A DNA stretch of 64,000 nt from Sycobia sp. Sy_11 (GCA_018907035.1 JACCIC010000063.1:186001-250000), one strand, 5' to 3'; positions 1 through 12,984 are shown, counted from the first letter of the stretch. The notes: generated by a model not told the origin, from the letters alone. Made by a program: numbers and translations.

Positions 1-9
1 TTGTTTCAG

Positions 10-2448
10 CCTTAAGTGTAATGGGCATTCGGGATGCAGAAACGACGGACATCCTGAGGCTGGTCGCCGGGGTTCTTCACATCGGAAACATTCAATTTAC
101 GGAGAAAGGCAACTATTCTCAAGTGGCCGACAAAGATTGTAAGGAGTAGTTTTAAAATTGTATGCATTAAAACAAAAAAAAAGGAATAAATTAGTGCCTC
201 CGAGGCACGGAAGTACTGATTTTAATTTCGTTTCCGGCTTATTACTGAAACAATTCAACAATATTAAAACAATTGAAAATTATTTAATCTCCAAATGCAT
301 ATGGATGTAATTTAAATATTATATCGTTGCTTAAACGATATAAATCTGTCTGATTTGCAATTAAAAGTAATTTAAATATTCTTCTAATCGAGAATAATTT
401 ATCGATATATTTTTAGATCTACATTATTGTTATCACAACTTGAGCGAATCAGTAAATATTTTTAAACTCTGTTACAACTCTATTACATATAATAAATACT
501 ACAATAAAATCAAAGTAAATTTAAGTTATACGATGCACATAGTTTTCAAATCTACTAAATCAAAGTATATAAAACATATTGTAAAAAGCAACAAAATACA
601 AAATATATAGTCGCTGTCTCGCTAAAAAGCAAAAAATTAAAATACTCGTCGTACCAGACACGTGACTCCGAATTATCCTAAATTGACGATAGGTAAAAAA
701 AGATAGATCGAATATTTGCAAAATATAAAACCGAAAGGTCCCGAGAGTGTCTTAAAGCGAATTCGACGACACGAATATATCGAGACCGCGTGTAAACGTG
801 CCTCCTCTTTCATCCCGCAGATCTCGACTTCCCGGCGTTCCTCCTTGGCATCTCGCCGGAGCAGCTGTCGCACAAATTGACGTCTCGCGAGTTCGAGTCG
901 AAGTGGGGAAGTCAGTCGGAGAGCGTGGACGTGACGCTGAACGTCGAGCAGGCGCTTTACGCGCGGGACGCCCTCGCCAAGGACGTCTACGCCCGGCTCT
1001 TCGATCACTTGGTTAAGGTGCGTTTCGCCTCGGCTTGGCAGGAGCTCGGGGCGCTTGGGAGCCATTGCCTTCGTCATGGATTGTTTCACGAATAAATTTG
1101 GAGAAAAAAAATACGCGAAGTTCTATACTTATGTATAGAGTATGTTATTTATAAAAAAATCGACGTATGCGTGCTATAATCGAAAGCATGACACTTATTG
1201 TTATTTTACTTAAGAACAGAGTTCCATGATTTACAATAAGATTAAATTCATAAAAATAAATTGCACACCCATGTCAAATATTGTAAAAATTTATAAGGCA
1301 ACATTTAAAGCTTTCCCTGCTAACTAGTTGCAGAAGTTCGGAGTTTCAAAAGTACTAGAATGTTACAATGGGTTTTTATAACCATTAAAATATCTTATCA
1401 GTAAATTTTCGTTTTATAAAGCATAAGTTAAAAAAATTTTTAAACATTCAAAGCTGAAGTCCACATTGAAAGCTCGCATATGAATGTACTTTTCTGCGTG
1501 CATTTAATATTTTTTTTTTGCACAATATTAACTGCTTTCGTTAAATCTCAGTCAGATATGATCGTATTATTGATTTTGTACTTATTTAAAAGAAAATGCT
1601 AAATAATGCCATAATTTTTCGCTTTGCAATCAAGTATATAAATTAATTTTTTGGCTTATCTTGAAGTTGTAGCACTGTTTTATGCATTGAAAATCTCATT
1701 GATACTTCTGTCGACATTTATATATTTGAATATTAGAAACTCTATTTTAAAACTACGTAGATAAAAAAGGAAATTAAAATAATAGAGAACTATAATGTAC
1801 TGAAAAGAAAGAAAAAGTCGAGCCAGTAAAATGAAATAAAATATAGTAATTATGTTTTTATTGTTCAAATTTAATTTATATAATGTAGGAGCATTTAGTT
1901 ATAAATTTAACTGTTCAATTTATTTTTATTCTATGAAAAGAACTATCTTAAAACTTTAAGAATAAATCATTAGAATTTATTCCCAAAACATGAGTGAAAA
2001 TAATGTTTATAAATAAACTATTTTATAATTATCAACCAAAAGTATAATTATGAGAGCCTGTTTCCTTACTTATTATCATAAGTTTATTATATGCTGTACG
2101 TAATTTTAATATTAAAAATAATTCGGCAAATATCATGCTTCGATTAATATGCATAAAACTTACATTATATGAAAATAATGTTAATAGTAAAGTTAATAGT
2201 AATAAAAATCTAAATTATTTTAATAATAAATATATTGACGTATCATTATATCATTTACTTATGACTAATTTTTCTTTCAGAGGGTTAATTCTGCCATGGA
2301 AACAACTCAAGAAGGACTTGAAATTGGAATATTAGATATATATGGATTTGAAATCTTCGAGAAAAACGGCTTTGAGCAGTTTTGTATAAACTTCGTAAAT
2401 GAAAAGCTTCAGCAGATATTTATCGAGCTAACACTAAAAGCAGAACAG
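10..2448 (+). CDS. Myo1e: Class I unconventional myosin, motor-domain exons (partial, MYO1E/1F-like)
   Basis: An actin-based ATP-driven motor of the membrane-linked class I family. Three exons are visible: 10-138, 821-1017 and 2281-2448. They join in frame (phase 1 at 138/821, phase 0 at 1017/2281) to give about 164 motor-domain residues. Exon 1 carries the segment with [12 protein letters not shown]. Exon 2 carries [25 protein letters not shown] and DALAK. The TEDS-rule position, about 15-16 residues before DALAK, falls on Glu-Ser, as expected for class I. Exon 3 carries switch II (DIYGFEIF) and the relay helix ([14 protein letters not shown]) and ends LTLKAEQ. Seen: donors GTAAGG, GTGCGT and GTCAGA, and acceptors TTTCAG, CCCGCAG and TTTCAG. 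The closest family from memory is the long-tailed MYO1E/MYO1F group, which adds IQ, TH1 and SH3 regions not seen here. The 5' exons lie left of the window. The exon that should follow LKAEQ was not found in the next 61 kb by eye. Confidence 0.93.
139..820 (+). other. Myosin intron (phase 1)
   Basis: An AT-rich intron between motor exons 10-138 and 821-1017. It begins GTAAGG and ends CCTCTTTCATCCCGCAG, a good pyrimidine tract and acceptor. I see nothing else in it. Confidence 0.85.
1018..2280 (+). other. Myosin intron (phase 0)
   Basis: An AT-rich intron between the DALAK exon and the switch II exon. It begins GTGCGT and ends TTTTTCTTTCAG. Short AT-rich open frames inside it have no coding character. 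No repeat or RNA gene was recognised. Confidence 0.85.
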
Positions 2449-4808
2449 GTCAGAATCTTTTAAATCATATAAGTAAACTCTAATGCATTCCTTACAGGTA
2501 CATGGTACGGCAAAACCTATATATAAAATGAATTCAAGTAATTATAGCCATTCTACACAATGCGTATTCTCATTGTTTAAATGCAATTTTTCAGTAATAT
2601 TATGATTTGCTATATTTATATTTCTAATTGAAAGCATTGGTAACTTAATTGACTTCTAGCCGTAAAGAAAAGAAGTATTTGAAAAAGCTTAATAAAATCG
2701 ACAGTGACAAAGAATAAAAGGATAACGTTGCGGTAATAGTTGAGTCCATAAAAAATATTTAAGATTATTTTGGTTAAAACAATTTCTTTATTATAATAAA
2801 TTCTTTTACAATGTTTGAATAATATTAGAGATTCTTCGGCCGTAGAGGTGCAGACAAATCTCTATAAATAAGTACCTGTTAATGTTCACGACATATAAAA
2901 TTGACCGTTGTGTATAAAATAAATCTATGCGGGAATCACAGCTAAAATGTTGGTTGGTTCAAGCAACTTCTGATTTGCTTTTCAAATGCCTTTCGATTAC
3001 ATAGCGAAATCTCGATATATTTTTTTTTAATATAACTAACAGTGGAATTCCAATAATGATTGCTGCTGATAGCAATACTCAGTCAAGTAGTACCTAGATA
3101 ATTTCATTTCATTTCAATAAAAATAACTATGCTTTTTATATCGGCTGATTATTTCTGAGTACTACATTAATGAACATTTCTTATAATAGACTATAATTAA
3201 ATATACTTTAACGACATAATAATACAATGTTGTAATCATAAAATATATAAGAAATTAACAATTTATATTTTTTAGAATAACGCGCTTAACTAATACTTAA
3301 CGTAGATTTGAAAAAATGTAGCTGTCGAATTTTTTAAAACAAATTTTCAATTAGATACCGTCGTTATTCATCATAACAATAAATAATAATCTGTATGATT
3401 GAAAAAATACCTTTAAGTGTTTTTTTCTTTATATACACTTATAAGATCAGTCAATTCAAGATTTTTATGAAACGAACAATCGCCGTATTAGAAAATTACA
3501 CGAAAAAATTGAATGACTTACACTATACTTAGAATCTTTCATTTGAAAAGACTTAATTATACAAAAGAGCACCGTCTTCATTAATGCAGATCTATTTACA
3601 TATTGATTTATAAAATATAAATTTGTATGATTCATACTTTAAAAATTTTTGTACAATTTTCGAAGTAGATCAGACGTTCCATTGAAACTCATCATTACAT
3701 TTTCAGATTTATTATACTATTCTCAAGTTATAATAAAAAAGTTACTATATTCTAATATGATTTTAGACATTATTATATATTAAAACAAAAAGAATAAACA
3801 GCTAACATAAAATATATTATTTTTCTGTAATAATGGTATTTTAAATACTGACATCATTTTTCTATAAGACTCTATTAGAGAAAAATAAAATGTATCGTAA
3901 TATACATAAGCCCAAAAATTATGTTACAATTCCGCAAAAAGTTTCATTGGAAACACTCGTCGAATTATAATATTCTATTTCGGATAAATAATAAACTAAA
4001 AAAAGACATTTTGAAAGAAAGCTCGTTTTTTTCGTCTTTTACAAGTCTTTCATAATGTGATAAAAAACTGTAACATTAAAGATAATAGAACGCAGCTCTT
4101 TTGAGCTACAGAATAAAAAAAAATTGAAACATTTTATAAATATTATATAGAAACATTATTAGCTATTCTGTTATAAATAGGTATTATTACCTATAATTTG
4201 AGGAGCTAAGAGCTATTTAAATCCATATGATTTGAAGCTATAATAGGAAGTACGTACAATATTCAAATTGACTGCCCGTAGAATTCCAATTAAGCCGATG
4301 GATCAAGCCAAGTCAACTTTGAGGATATTGTTGTTTAATATATTTATTTTGGTATGAAGAAAGGAAATTGTATTTAAAGAATTTAACAAAAAATTAAAAA
4401 CATAAATTTATGAAAATTAATCAAAATTTAACTAATAAATCTATAAATTTATTTCTAAATGTTCAATGGAATTCTCCCAATCATCTGTTTAGAAAAAATA
4501 TCCTGAAATTTCATCATTTGATCCACTGGTTACCTTAGAATCGTACTGTCAGTCAATTTGGACTTTTTAAGTAGATCCTATTATATATTTCAATCGTATA
4601 GAATCACTAAAACCATAAACTTAAGTCACTGAAATTATGGGTAATGTCCATTTCTTGTAGAAAAAGTTCAATATATAATATTTATAAGATAGTTCAAATG
4701 CATTTTTGTAATTTAAAGGTGATGTGCTACCTTAATGAACCAAAAATAAATGAAAATAAATCATCTGAATATGGAAATTTTTTAAATTTTGAAGTAATGA
4801 ACACACAC

Positions 4809-4854
<46 letters not shown>

Positions 4855-5349
4855 TTATTTATTTAACATTCAGTAGATTTTTGTTACTATTTTGAATTTC
4901 TCGAATTTTGCTTGGTAGTTTTGTGCTGTTTCTTATTTAAAGATTTTTCCTTCTGAAGAAAAATATTTTACATGCCTTTAAGTATCAAATAATTTGTTTT
5001 ACAACAAGTATCCCTATACAACTATATTTTACAATTAAAATTTCTTCATAATCGTTCAGTATCGTATCTATCGCTCCTTTCTATTACGAATCTTGACCAT
5101 TTCAGCCACGATCTTAAAATAAATATTAAAATTGAAGATCAACGTATTTTCTTTTGTACAAAACCCGTTGCTACGTGGTTGGAAGTTGGAAGTGGTATAA
5201 AAAATTTGCGCTAATTAGGTAATCGCTCGACGTACTTGATTTAAGAAAGATTTTCTTTCTGAAAATCTTATACGTTCGACCAAAAAGCAAAGTGCCCGTA
5301 GGAAAAGGGTGCTCGATCGGTCGAACGAATCGGCTTCTCATATTTCGCG
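2449..5349. other. AT-rich intron/intergenic DNA
   Basis: This stretch starts with the donor GTCAGA of the last visible myosin exon and runs to the 3' end of the opposite-strand secreted-protein gene. It is strongly AT-rich. Apart from a microsatellite at 4800-4866 I see no exon, RNA gene or transposon. It should be the start of the next myosin intron. Confidence 0.6.
4800..4866. repeat. Compound microsatellite CA-TA-TTTA
   Basis: A short CA run (4800-4811) is followed by (AT)19 at 4813-4850 and then four TTTA units. Pure simple sequence; the YIYIYI open frame over it is an artefact. Confidence 0.95.
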
Positions 5350-5355
5350 TTTATT
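5350..5355 (-). promoter_or_regulatory. Candidate polyadenylation signal AATAAA
   Basis: The minus strand reads AATAAA here, about 150 bases after the stop codon of the secreted-protein gene (5503-5505) and beyond the GA repeat of its 3' UTR. Position and sequence fit a metazoan poly(A) signal. AATAAA is common in AT-rich DNA, so this is a candidate only. Confidence 0.4.
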
Positions 5356-5450
5356 TAAGGCCGCCGTGTTATTCGATTCTATTATACATATATACGTGTG
5401 TCAAATTGATACTTCGATTCCGCGCGCGCGTTCGATCGGCAGAGCGCCAC

Positions 5451-5453
<3 letters not shown>

Positions 5454-5489
<36 letters not shown>

Positions 5490-5500
5490 CTCTCGCTCTC
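5454..5500. repeat. (CT)n / (GA)n microsatellite in the 3' UTR
   Basis: CT dinucleotides with a few CG interruptions. On the minus strand it is a GA tract starting three bases after the stop codon of the secreted-protein gene, so it would be transcribed in the 3' UTR. Confidence 0.93.
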
Positions 5501-5502
5501 TA

Positions 5503-8500
5503 TTAGGACTCGGCGAACGCATAACCGGGCATTATGTCGCTCCTGCGCAGCGTGAACCTCTGGACGGGGGTCGTGTGCGCGACCGGCGAGCGCGAGGGTA
5601 TCCTGCTGGGTGGCGCCGGTATCTGCTTGGGGAGCTCGCTCGAGGTCACCATCGAGTTCTCAGTGGTCGTCGTCGAGCTCATGGTCGTCGCCGTCGAGCC
5701 CGTGGGCGAGTCCGTCTTGGCGCTGGTGCTCGGGGTGCCGTGCACGCGCGGGTCGTACTTCTTTGGCGGCGATTTCGATGACTTGGCTTTCTTCTCCTAG
5801 TGCGTGAAACAGGAGTAAAAAGAAAGGTGATGTTAGAAATCCAATCGAATCAATACATTTCCTATGGATATCTGAGTTGATCGAACAATGATATTTGAAC
5901 TAGTCGTCGAAGATTTTAATTGGTAATCTCTAATTATTCTTATAGAATAGTGCTTCACCAATACCACACGAAGACGAGATTTAGTAAAGTATTATCTTGA
6001 CCTTGACAAAAAGGATTGATTTTCATTTTCAAAAAATTTGTTCTAATGATTCCGTTTGAAATATTGGTTTGAGAGGCATTGGCGAATAGTTCGAGTCAAA
6101 AATCATGCAAATGAGACAAAAATAGGCAGGTGCTGTAATGAAAATTCCACGTTTTTCAGTAACCGCGTTCCTTTTATTTTTAACACTGCTGTTGAAAAAA
6201 TCTAAATTTTTATTCGGATGAAAATTGACCAATTCAGGAAAAGGAGTATTGTTTTACTGATACAACACCACTAGCTCTAATATGTATTATACGATAAGCG
6301 CTTTTCAAATTACGAATTAAACCACAACGATGCCGACCAAGGTTCATATAATGGCTAGTGAAAAGATCTTGCCAAGGCCTTGCGTAGGTCTTGGTTTCGA
6401 AACATTTTATACGGCCTTGCCTTGGGAATGACGAATTGACGAATTCCGATACGAGATCGATCATGGGTATTGGTGTAGCACTCACTCAGTGCTTATATAT
6501 GGGGTTTGACAATCATTAATACTGGAATGAAATAAGTGCCAACTCACAATACTGTAAGGCTGCGTGGCTCTCAGATACGAGGCTGGCTCGAATCTCATGC
6601 TGACCCTCGAATCGCCGGTGTCGTGTCGAAAATTACCGGTCCGTCCGCGGAAGTTGACGTACACCTTGGGCCTGCCGCTCTTCAGATAGTAGAGCTTCTC
6701 GTCGTCCAGATTCTTCGTGGCCTGGGACGGGTTGAGCAGGAAATGCTGCTGCTGCTGCTGCTGGTGGTGGTGGTGCCTGCTGCCGATCTCGAGCGAGTCG
6801 GTGGCCTCGAGGAGGCGCTGGCTGGGGCCGAGGCCGACGTCCCGCACGCCCAGGATCGAGTGGGGCACGACCACGGGGTGCGGGTTGCTCAGGTTGCGCG
6901 ACGGCTCGGCGCTCGGCTCCAGGAACTCGTCGTCGAGATCGAGGCGGCGCGCGTGCTCGGGGAGCAGGGCCACCTCCTCCTGTTGCTGCTGCTGCTGCTG
7001 TCGTCGCTGGGTGTTTAGGACCGCTTGTACCAGGCCGGGAATGTCGAGCGAGTCGACGTTGTCACCGTCTCGTACTTCTATTTCCAGGAATCTGCCATGG
7101 AGAAAAACAATTGGATTAACGTCATTTCTCGCTGAGGTGTCTTTTTATGATATCCGATGAAGAATTGCCAAAGTGGTGGCTCGAGGTTAAATTGAACACT
7201 GCTATTTAAGAGATTTCGGGAGAGAAATCTATACTTTGGTAATCTATACTTAAACATGAGATTATACGAGAGTCACCTATTTGTGTCGCTGGAGTAGAAA
7301 CATTGAAAAGAAGATAAAAAGTAAGGCATTTTCAATAAAATAGAAAATTGATATAAGAAAAACCAGAAATAAAAACTTTCGAATTTTGCTAATATTCTAT
7401 AAGATATGATATCCCGGTAAAACCAAAAGATAGTTATAAAAATACAATATTTAATGCTGCATCGTCTACAAAAATTTAATAACTTTACAATAAAAAGTAT
7501 AATTTTCTTCAAGACGCTCTAATTCAAGTAATTTAAAAGTATACTTAAAAGATTCTACAAAGAGTTTTTTCTATTATTACTTGACTCCAGGCCTTTTAAA
7601 ACCCTATTCTATTTATGAGATTTGACCTTTTTAATCGCATTATAGTTATTAGGTTCCTTACATTGATAATAATTTATCAATGCAGCTTATAGTAATGTTA
7701 GAATCTAAATATAATGTATTGATTTCTGAAGCACCTATTTTTATAAATTTGTTTTAAGTTGATATTAAAACAATGATTTTACTTTTAAGTTATTTTTATT
7801 TACAGTTTTATTATAGTCATAATACTTTACCTACAAAAGTCGGATTAAACGTGTCCATTACTATTTAACAGAATATTTACTATGAAAATTAGCAGAAAAG
7901 TAAATTCAATCGATTTTTATTGAAATTAAAATTTTTTTTTAAATTTTAAATAAGTTTTAAGAAAAATTCTTGCTTGAAGTCGTAATATAGTTTTTAATAT
8001 CATTTAAATTCTTAAACTTAATTTTTTTTATTTCTTAAATTTTTATATTTAAATAAACCAAAAAAAGATTTAATTCATCGAATTTAGGTTTAGTTTTATA
8101 ACAAATAAGAAGATTTTAAATAAGGTCAAAATATAAAATAATGACATAAACATATGTAGCTCTTGTCAACGTCGGTTTTCTTTCAATTTGAGTTTCCTGT
8201 TACGTGTCATACTCTTTAATTAAGCATACGGCTCCAGTAACAAATGGCTCTACTATGTGGATGAATTTAAGCGTTGTTTAACCAGCCGATACGTGTCGAA
8301 ATCCAATTTTCCAATTTCCTGCCGTCGCGATTCAGTCAACTAAATACAGAATAAAAGCGATCGTTGATTCCCTCCCCCGCCCACACCTCCGCCCCTGAGC
8401 GTGAACAGAAGGGTGGGTGGAGGGGGAGCTATACACCTACACCTCGCGACGCAGAGGCGCGCCATTCGTCATTCCGACGTGCTTAGGTCGGGGAGCCTGT

Positions 8501-8563
8501 CATTATAGGCGATTACGCAAGATGCTGTTCGGGCGCACATATCCAGCCGGCGATTCCCACACT

Positions 8564-8620
<57 letters not shown>

Positions 8621-9255
8621 CGAGAGAAAGAGAGATAGGGAGACAGAAAAGTGCAGCTCGTTATAAGTTCGCCCGCATCCAGACGATTCCGCGCCATGTG
8701 TCTCTACATATGCAATAGTTAAAGGGAAATATATGAGCAAACCCAGAACAATTTTAATTTCGGAAGGGTAGACAAAGTAATTGCTTTTACATTATCCTCT
8801 TGACTGAAGTTTGTTACTTGAAGAATTGACAAAAAATTAATGTACTATTTTCAAATTGAGACGTTATAAATACAATTGAATCGTAAATAAATATGTTTGA
8901 TAAATTGATCTTCCACAATTTTATGAAAAAAATTCTCTATCTTTAAGAACAGCGTCCTGAGTTTGCTCATATAGACCACGCAAGATATATATCTACATAT
9001 AGTACAGACGGCCCACCTGTAGTCCTGCCGCGTCTCGGGCTTCTCGACGTTGGTGCTCTGGTAGAGGGCCTTCGCGGCGTTGTAGCCCTTGGAGCCGGCG
9101 TCGACGAAGTCGCCGCCCTCGTACACCTGGGGAATGTAGTTGGGCGAGGAGGGTGGCCTGGGCAGAACGACCGCGGCCCGAGCCGCGCCGACCAGCAGCA
9201 GGCTCAGCAGGAAGGCCCGAGCGGACCGGGAGCCGGCGGCGCTGGACGTCGGCAT
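5503..9255 (-). CDS. Predicted secreted Gln/His- and Ser/Thr-rich protein, three coding exons, family unknown
   Basis: I do not recognise this protein. Coding exons on the minus strand are 9255-9017, 7091-6548 and 5796-5503; they join in frame (AG at the end of exon 1 plus A from exon 2 gives Arg80; exon 2/3 is phase 0) into 358 residues. Residues 1-28 look like a signal peptide: Arg10 and Arg13, the hydrophobic core AFLLSLLLVGAA, and likely cleavage after ARA or ARAA. Next comes a Pro-rich segment (LPRPPSSPNYIP), then a region with VYEGGDFVDAG, the acidic FLEIEVRDGDNVDSLDIPG, poly-Gln 111-117, His186-189 plus Gln190-195, a Lys/Tyr/Arg segment with KVYVNFRGRTGNFRHD, and a C-terminal exon (262-358) rich in Ser, Thr and Pro ending MPGYAFAES. 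No Cys, transmembrane segment or catalytic motif was seen in the mature part. Donors are GTGGGC and GTGAGT; acceptors end GGCAG and CTAG. The exon GC content contrasts sharply with the introns. Function unknown; an extracellular or matrix protein is one guess. Confidence 0.82.
5797..6547 (-). other. Intron 2 of the secreted-protein gene
   Basis: Minus-strand intron starting GTGAGT at 6547 and ending ...CACTAG at 5797. AT-rich; no nested feature seen. Confidence 0.78.
7092..9016 (-). other. Intron 1 of the secreted-protein gene
   Basis: Minus-strand intron starting GTGGGC at 9016 and ending CCATGGCAG at 7092. Mostly AT-rich, with a GC-rich strip near 8360-8560 next to a TA microsatellite (8567-8617). 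No other exon recognised. Confidence 0.78.
8567..8617. repeat. (AT)25 microsatellite with GA-rich flank
   Basis: A pure AT run followed on the + strand by a degenerate GA-rich tract (8618-8650). It lies in intron 1 of the secreted-protein gene and is one of several TA arrays in this window that run into GA. Confidence 0.95.
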
Positions 9256-9266
9256 CGTTGCTACTG
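9256..9266 (-). promoter_or_regulatory. Splice acceptor upstream of the start codon
   Basis: On the minus strand CCCCTTTGTCCGTTTCAG ends at 9264, and the ATG of the secreted-protein gene follows 8 bases later (9255). The pyrimidine tract plus CAG argues for a spliced 5' UTR, so at least one non-coding exon and the promoter lie to the right of 9264. Which upstream sequence supplies the donor cannot be decided here. Confidence 0.55.
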
Positions 9267-11399
9267 AAACGGACAAAGGGGTTCGAAGGTGTCGTTAGCG
9301 CTAGTAGATAGAAATCGAGTAGATCGAGGAACGGGTCGGGCACGACGCGTCATTGATGTATAATACTGGATCGAGCAAAAAAAAGACAACTTGCGGAAGT
9401 TATTCGGGAATCTTGTAGTAAATTACTCTAGAACGGCGGTCGAGTTTTCTCGATTTGTAAAATACATCAATGACAAAAATACTTCAACCGCGACATCCCC
9501 GATTATATCGCACCGATGTCGTAATTCATATACTCGCTCGATCGCCAGAACTCCTATAATTAAAATATCAAATACGTATTCATCGTCTACTCTACTATCA
9601 GTTCGAAATCCACAAATCTCAAATCTACATTCTTCCAAATACACAAAACACCTAACGTGCTGTATAAAAGTTCTAGACAATCGGTTATTTTTCACAAGTT
9701 GTTTTCTTTTTTTCTTTAGTCTTTTCATTTTAATCCACTATATAGAGTTCAATTATTTTGTGCTGATTAAGATTTAATTGAAATAATTATGTAATTGCAG
9801 CACAATGGAGTAGCAAGGATGAGAGAATTTCGGCTTGTAGTACTTTAGACTCACATATGTAAAAAGCACAAGTCACGTTCCAATTATTTTTATTATATGC
9901 TCATATTTGAGTTACAACGAAGTGTAATTTAATTTTAATGCATAGATCTTGAGATTGAATCATATTCAAGTTTCGTGAATAAATCTTTGATGAATTGCAC
10001 TATTGAATGAAACGAAAAATAGACGAACAAGTTAAACAATGTTTTGTCCTCAACGATAAATAAATAAACGAATATAACTGATGATATTCTTTCTGATATG
10101 TATTGCTTTCTATTGTCGAGGAGTCTGTAATTTGCCTCGTTAGAGTGCAACGAAACTTATTCGACAGGTCAGTTTATACCAAGCACATATATATTGGACA
10201 AATTTTGTTTCAAAGGCAAGGGGCATGCAAGTAAGGGATTAACAATAATTTTCTGGCATTCGATACTTAATTATGCCGATTTATTCGGTTCCGCCCAAAC
10301 ACTGCAAGCTACAGCCTCGTGACGTTTTTACATTGTCAAAGATGTCGACTATTACTAGTGCTAACGTATAGTTGCGTAAATTGACAATTTACGAATGTAC
10401 TAAATTCAGTCTGGAGTCCCAACATCAATTCATGGTTTTTCCTACGACTGTTACGCCTTGAGCACGCATGACTTATCAAAATTTTGAATTTAAACATCCG
10501 CGATCAGCCCTGACCTTGCGCGTAAGGTATGTTAATGGCTGATAAAATCGAATTAACCCCTGTTTATATTTCATTTACCGAACCTGTCAAAGGCAAAGGT
10601 AAAAAAATTGCAACAACGCGGCTAACGTAGATTACGCGGCACAATCATTGTTCGAAACGGAGCGTGACTATTGTGTGTGTGTGTGCGTGAGTATTATTTT
10701 TTAAATGAATAAGGAAGCAGTCGATTGCAAATCCAAACTTTTACATTAATTTTTATCTTTGTAGTGACCTGTAAATATTCGAGGACGAACTATGAAAATT
10801 ATTTATAATCAATATCACCGGCGGCGGCGTGAAATCGTTAATTACATATATTATACATATGAAACTTTCTCGCCGTCCCTACAAAGATCTTAACCCATTG
10901 CGTGCGTGCGCTATCGAATCCGTTATACGGTTTCAGTTAAAGAACCTATGTATATATATATCATAACTATCGGCCTTTTCGAAACGAAATAAATTGAAAC
11001 TAAATTGTAGCTAAAACAAGAGATTGATGCCCCCCGGCACTTTCGTGCCATTTAGAGCTGCATCATCAAATTATAAACATACACATTGAAGAGCATTTCA
11101 AGGCGTCGCGTCGTTAAATTAGAAAAGCACCACGATTCGATTGTTCGCTAATTTTGATCGGCGGAACGACGCGGATCTACCGTTATATATACACGGACGG
11201 GAAAACCATGTTACGTACTTCCGATGGGAAACGATGGTAAACGTAGAAGCCCCCCTCCAAACCGAAAACTAGCACAACTGATCGTTTTACGTCGAAAATT
11301 AACACATTACATTTTATTGCAGAAGGCTATGGCACAATTGATAATATTGCTTTCAAAGCTATATATATATATATAAATAGAAATTCGGTTGTGTTATAC
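9264..11399. other. AT-rich non-coding DNA, probable 5' intron
   Basis: No coding exon seen. It contains a short GT run (10671-10684) and a small perfect hairpin GGCAC-TTTC-GTGCC (11036-11049). It probably belongs to the first, untranslated intron of the minus-strand secreted-protein gene. Confidence 0.45.
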
Positions 11400-11569
11400 T
11401 TTTCGTCGGGAAATAGAATGCGCTATAGCCGTTGCCGGGGGAGGGGGGCGTCGAAACAGAACGGGCATCGGTCGATGGTCGTAAAATAAATAATAATAGC
11501 TATTCACATATTATTAGGTCGATCGCTGCCTCGGCTATAATATTATATATGGGGCAGTGCGGCAAACAG

Positions 11570-11608
<39 letters not shown>

Positions 11609-12160
11609 GATCTCCCTTTCTCGCCCGCCTCCCTCCCCTTAACAAAGGAAACTCATGCGCGAGCGCGCGCACGTGGCACTGCCCTGCGCTGACCCAATAT
11701 AATCCGCGGCGCTTTTTAAAAGCGTCTCTCCGCGCGCCAGTGAAAGTTGGCCGCGCGCGCTCGCACGCGCTCCAACGGAGAAATGATACAATTTCTCTTT
11801 ATCGCTCGCTTACGTAAGATTCGGCGGCACGCGCGTACGTGTGCGCATGTGCCCGCGGTACAAGCGCGCGCGCGCACGGTGTGGTCGACGTTTTTTTCTC
11901 TCCCTCTCCTTTTTTCGTTCCTTTCGAGCGAATGGCCGCGCGACCGAGGCACAGGTGGATCGGCGACGGGTTTTCGCTCCGCCTGTCTTTTTTTCTCCTG
12001 TCGCTGCGTCTGCTCACCCGCGCCCGGGGGTTCGAGAGCGCCGCGGCGCTGCTTTGTGCGCGAGCGCGAGGCGGGCGAGGCGCGATCTATATATAAGGGG
12101 AATTTATAGGGCTTTCTTTATTCTCGAGGTAGGTCGGGTCGATGGATCGATGGGTCCTTA
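11400..12160. other. CpG-rich patch with CT repeat and TATA-like motif
   Basis: A sharp rise in GC and CpG with many GCGC runs, a CT microsatellite (11573-11605) and a TATA-like TATATATAAGGGG near 12089 on the + strand. It is the CpG patch nearest to the 5' end of the secreted-protein gene. Its open frames overlap on both strands and look non-coding. It could be a promoter or regulatory island; no transcript can be proven. Confidence 0.4.
11573..11605. repeat. (CT)16 microsatellite
   Basis: Uninterrupted CT run inside a CpG-rich patch. Confidence 0.95.
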
Positions 12161-12981
12161 ATTTCGTGGATAATTTGCGCAGTGATAATAATTTGCAAGT
12201 CGACAATTTCGTTCTCGTTCTCAGCCGCTAATCACTTATTTTCGATACATTTATTAGTCAATTCGCTTAATGTAAGTTCGCCATTAGCGAAATTCCATAC
12301 TAGCAGTAAATGTCCCGAATAGTTGATTCATTTGTATCCATTAAAAATTATGAAAGAAGCAAGGCTTATCAGCGATATCCATAAATTTTAACGTTATATT
12401 CATTCTCGTTCCTGTAATATTGAGAATGCTACGACGTAATACAATACTGTAGTTTTTTTTCAAAAAGTCCTTTTTTTAGATAAAGAACGCTTCGACGTCA
12501 TAAATAACATTATTCTATTGGTCGCTTAAAAAAGTCCGGTAAGGACTTTTCTCAACTCCAGAAATTCTATGTATTATGTATTTCTGATGCAACTTTAAGC
12601 GCGTTCTTTTTTGTGAAAACCGCTTTTTCAAACTGGTCGGATGGATTACTTCTACGGTTATTGCACGCATTATTTTGCATTTTGACAACTTCAACAGGTT
12701 GAACAACTTCACAATTCTTTATGATAATATATAAGTAGTTATTCTTGCATTCATTTTTTTATAAACGATTAACGATTTTTTTGCAAAAATTCGACGTTTT
12801 CCATGAGTTCATTATTATGTTTTAAAAAATTGAATAAAAAATCCACACGTAGTTTTGTACATAATACATAGATTAATATCTTCTGCTGCACAGCTATTAA
12901 AATAAAAATGAATCTGATAATTCGGTAATGTTAATAATATATTGTACAAAAACAATAAGTTCAATCGCTTTACTATAAAAA

Positions 12982-12984
<3 letters not shown>

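Noticed and set aside
2217..2235. YFNNK-like read resembling the next myosin segment
   Set aside because: It lies upstream of the switch II exon, in the preceding intron, without splice sites, and the surrounding residues do not match; a chance read of AT-rich sequence.
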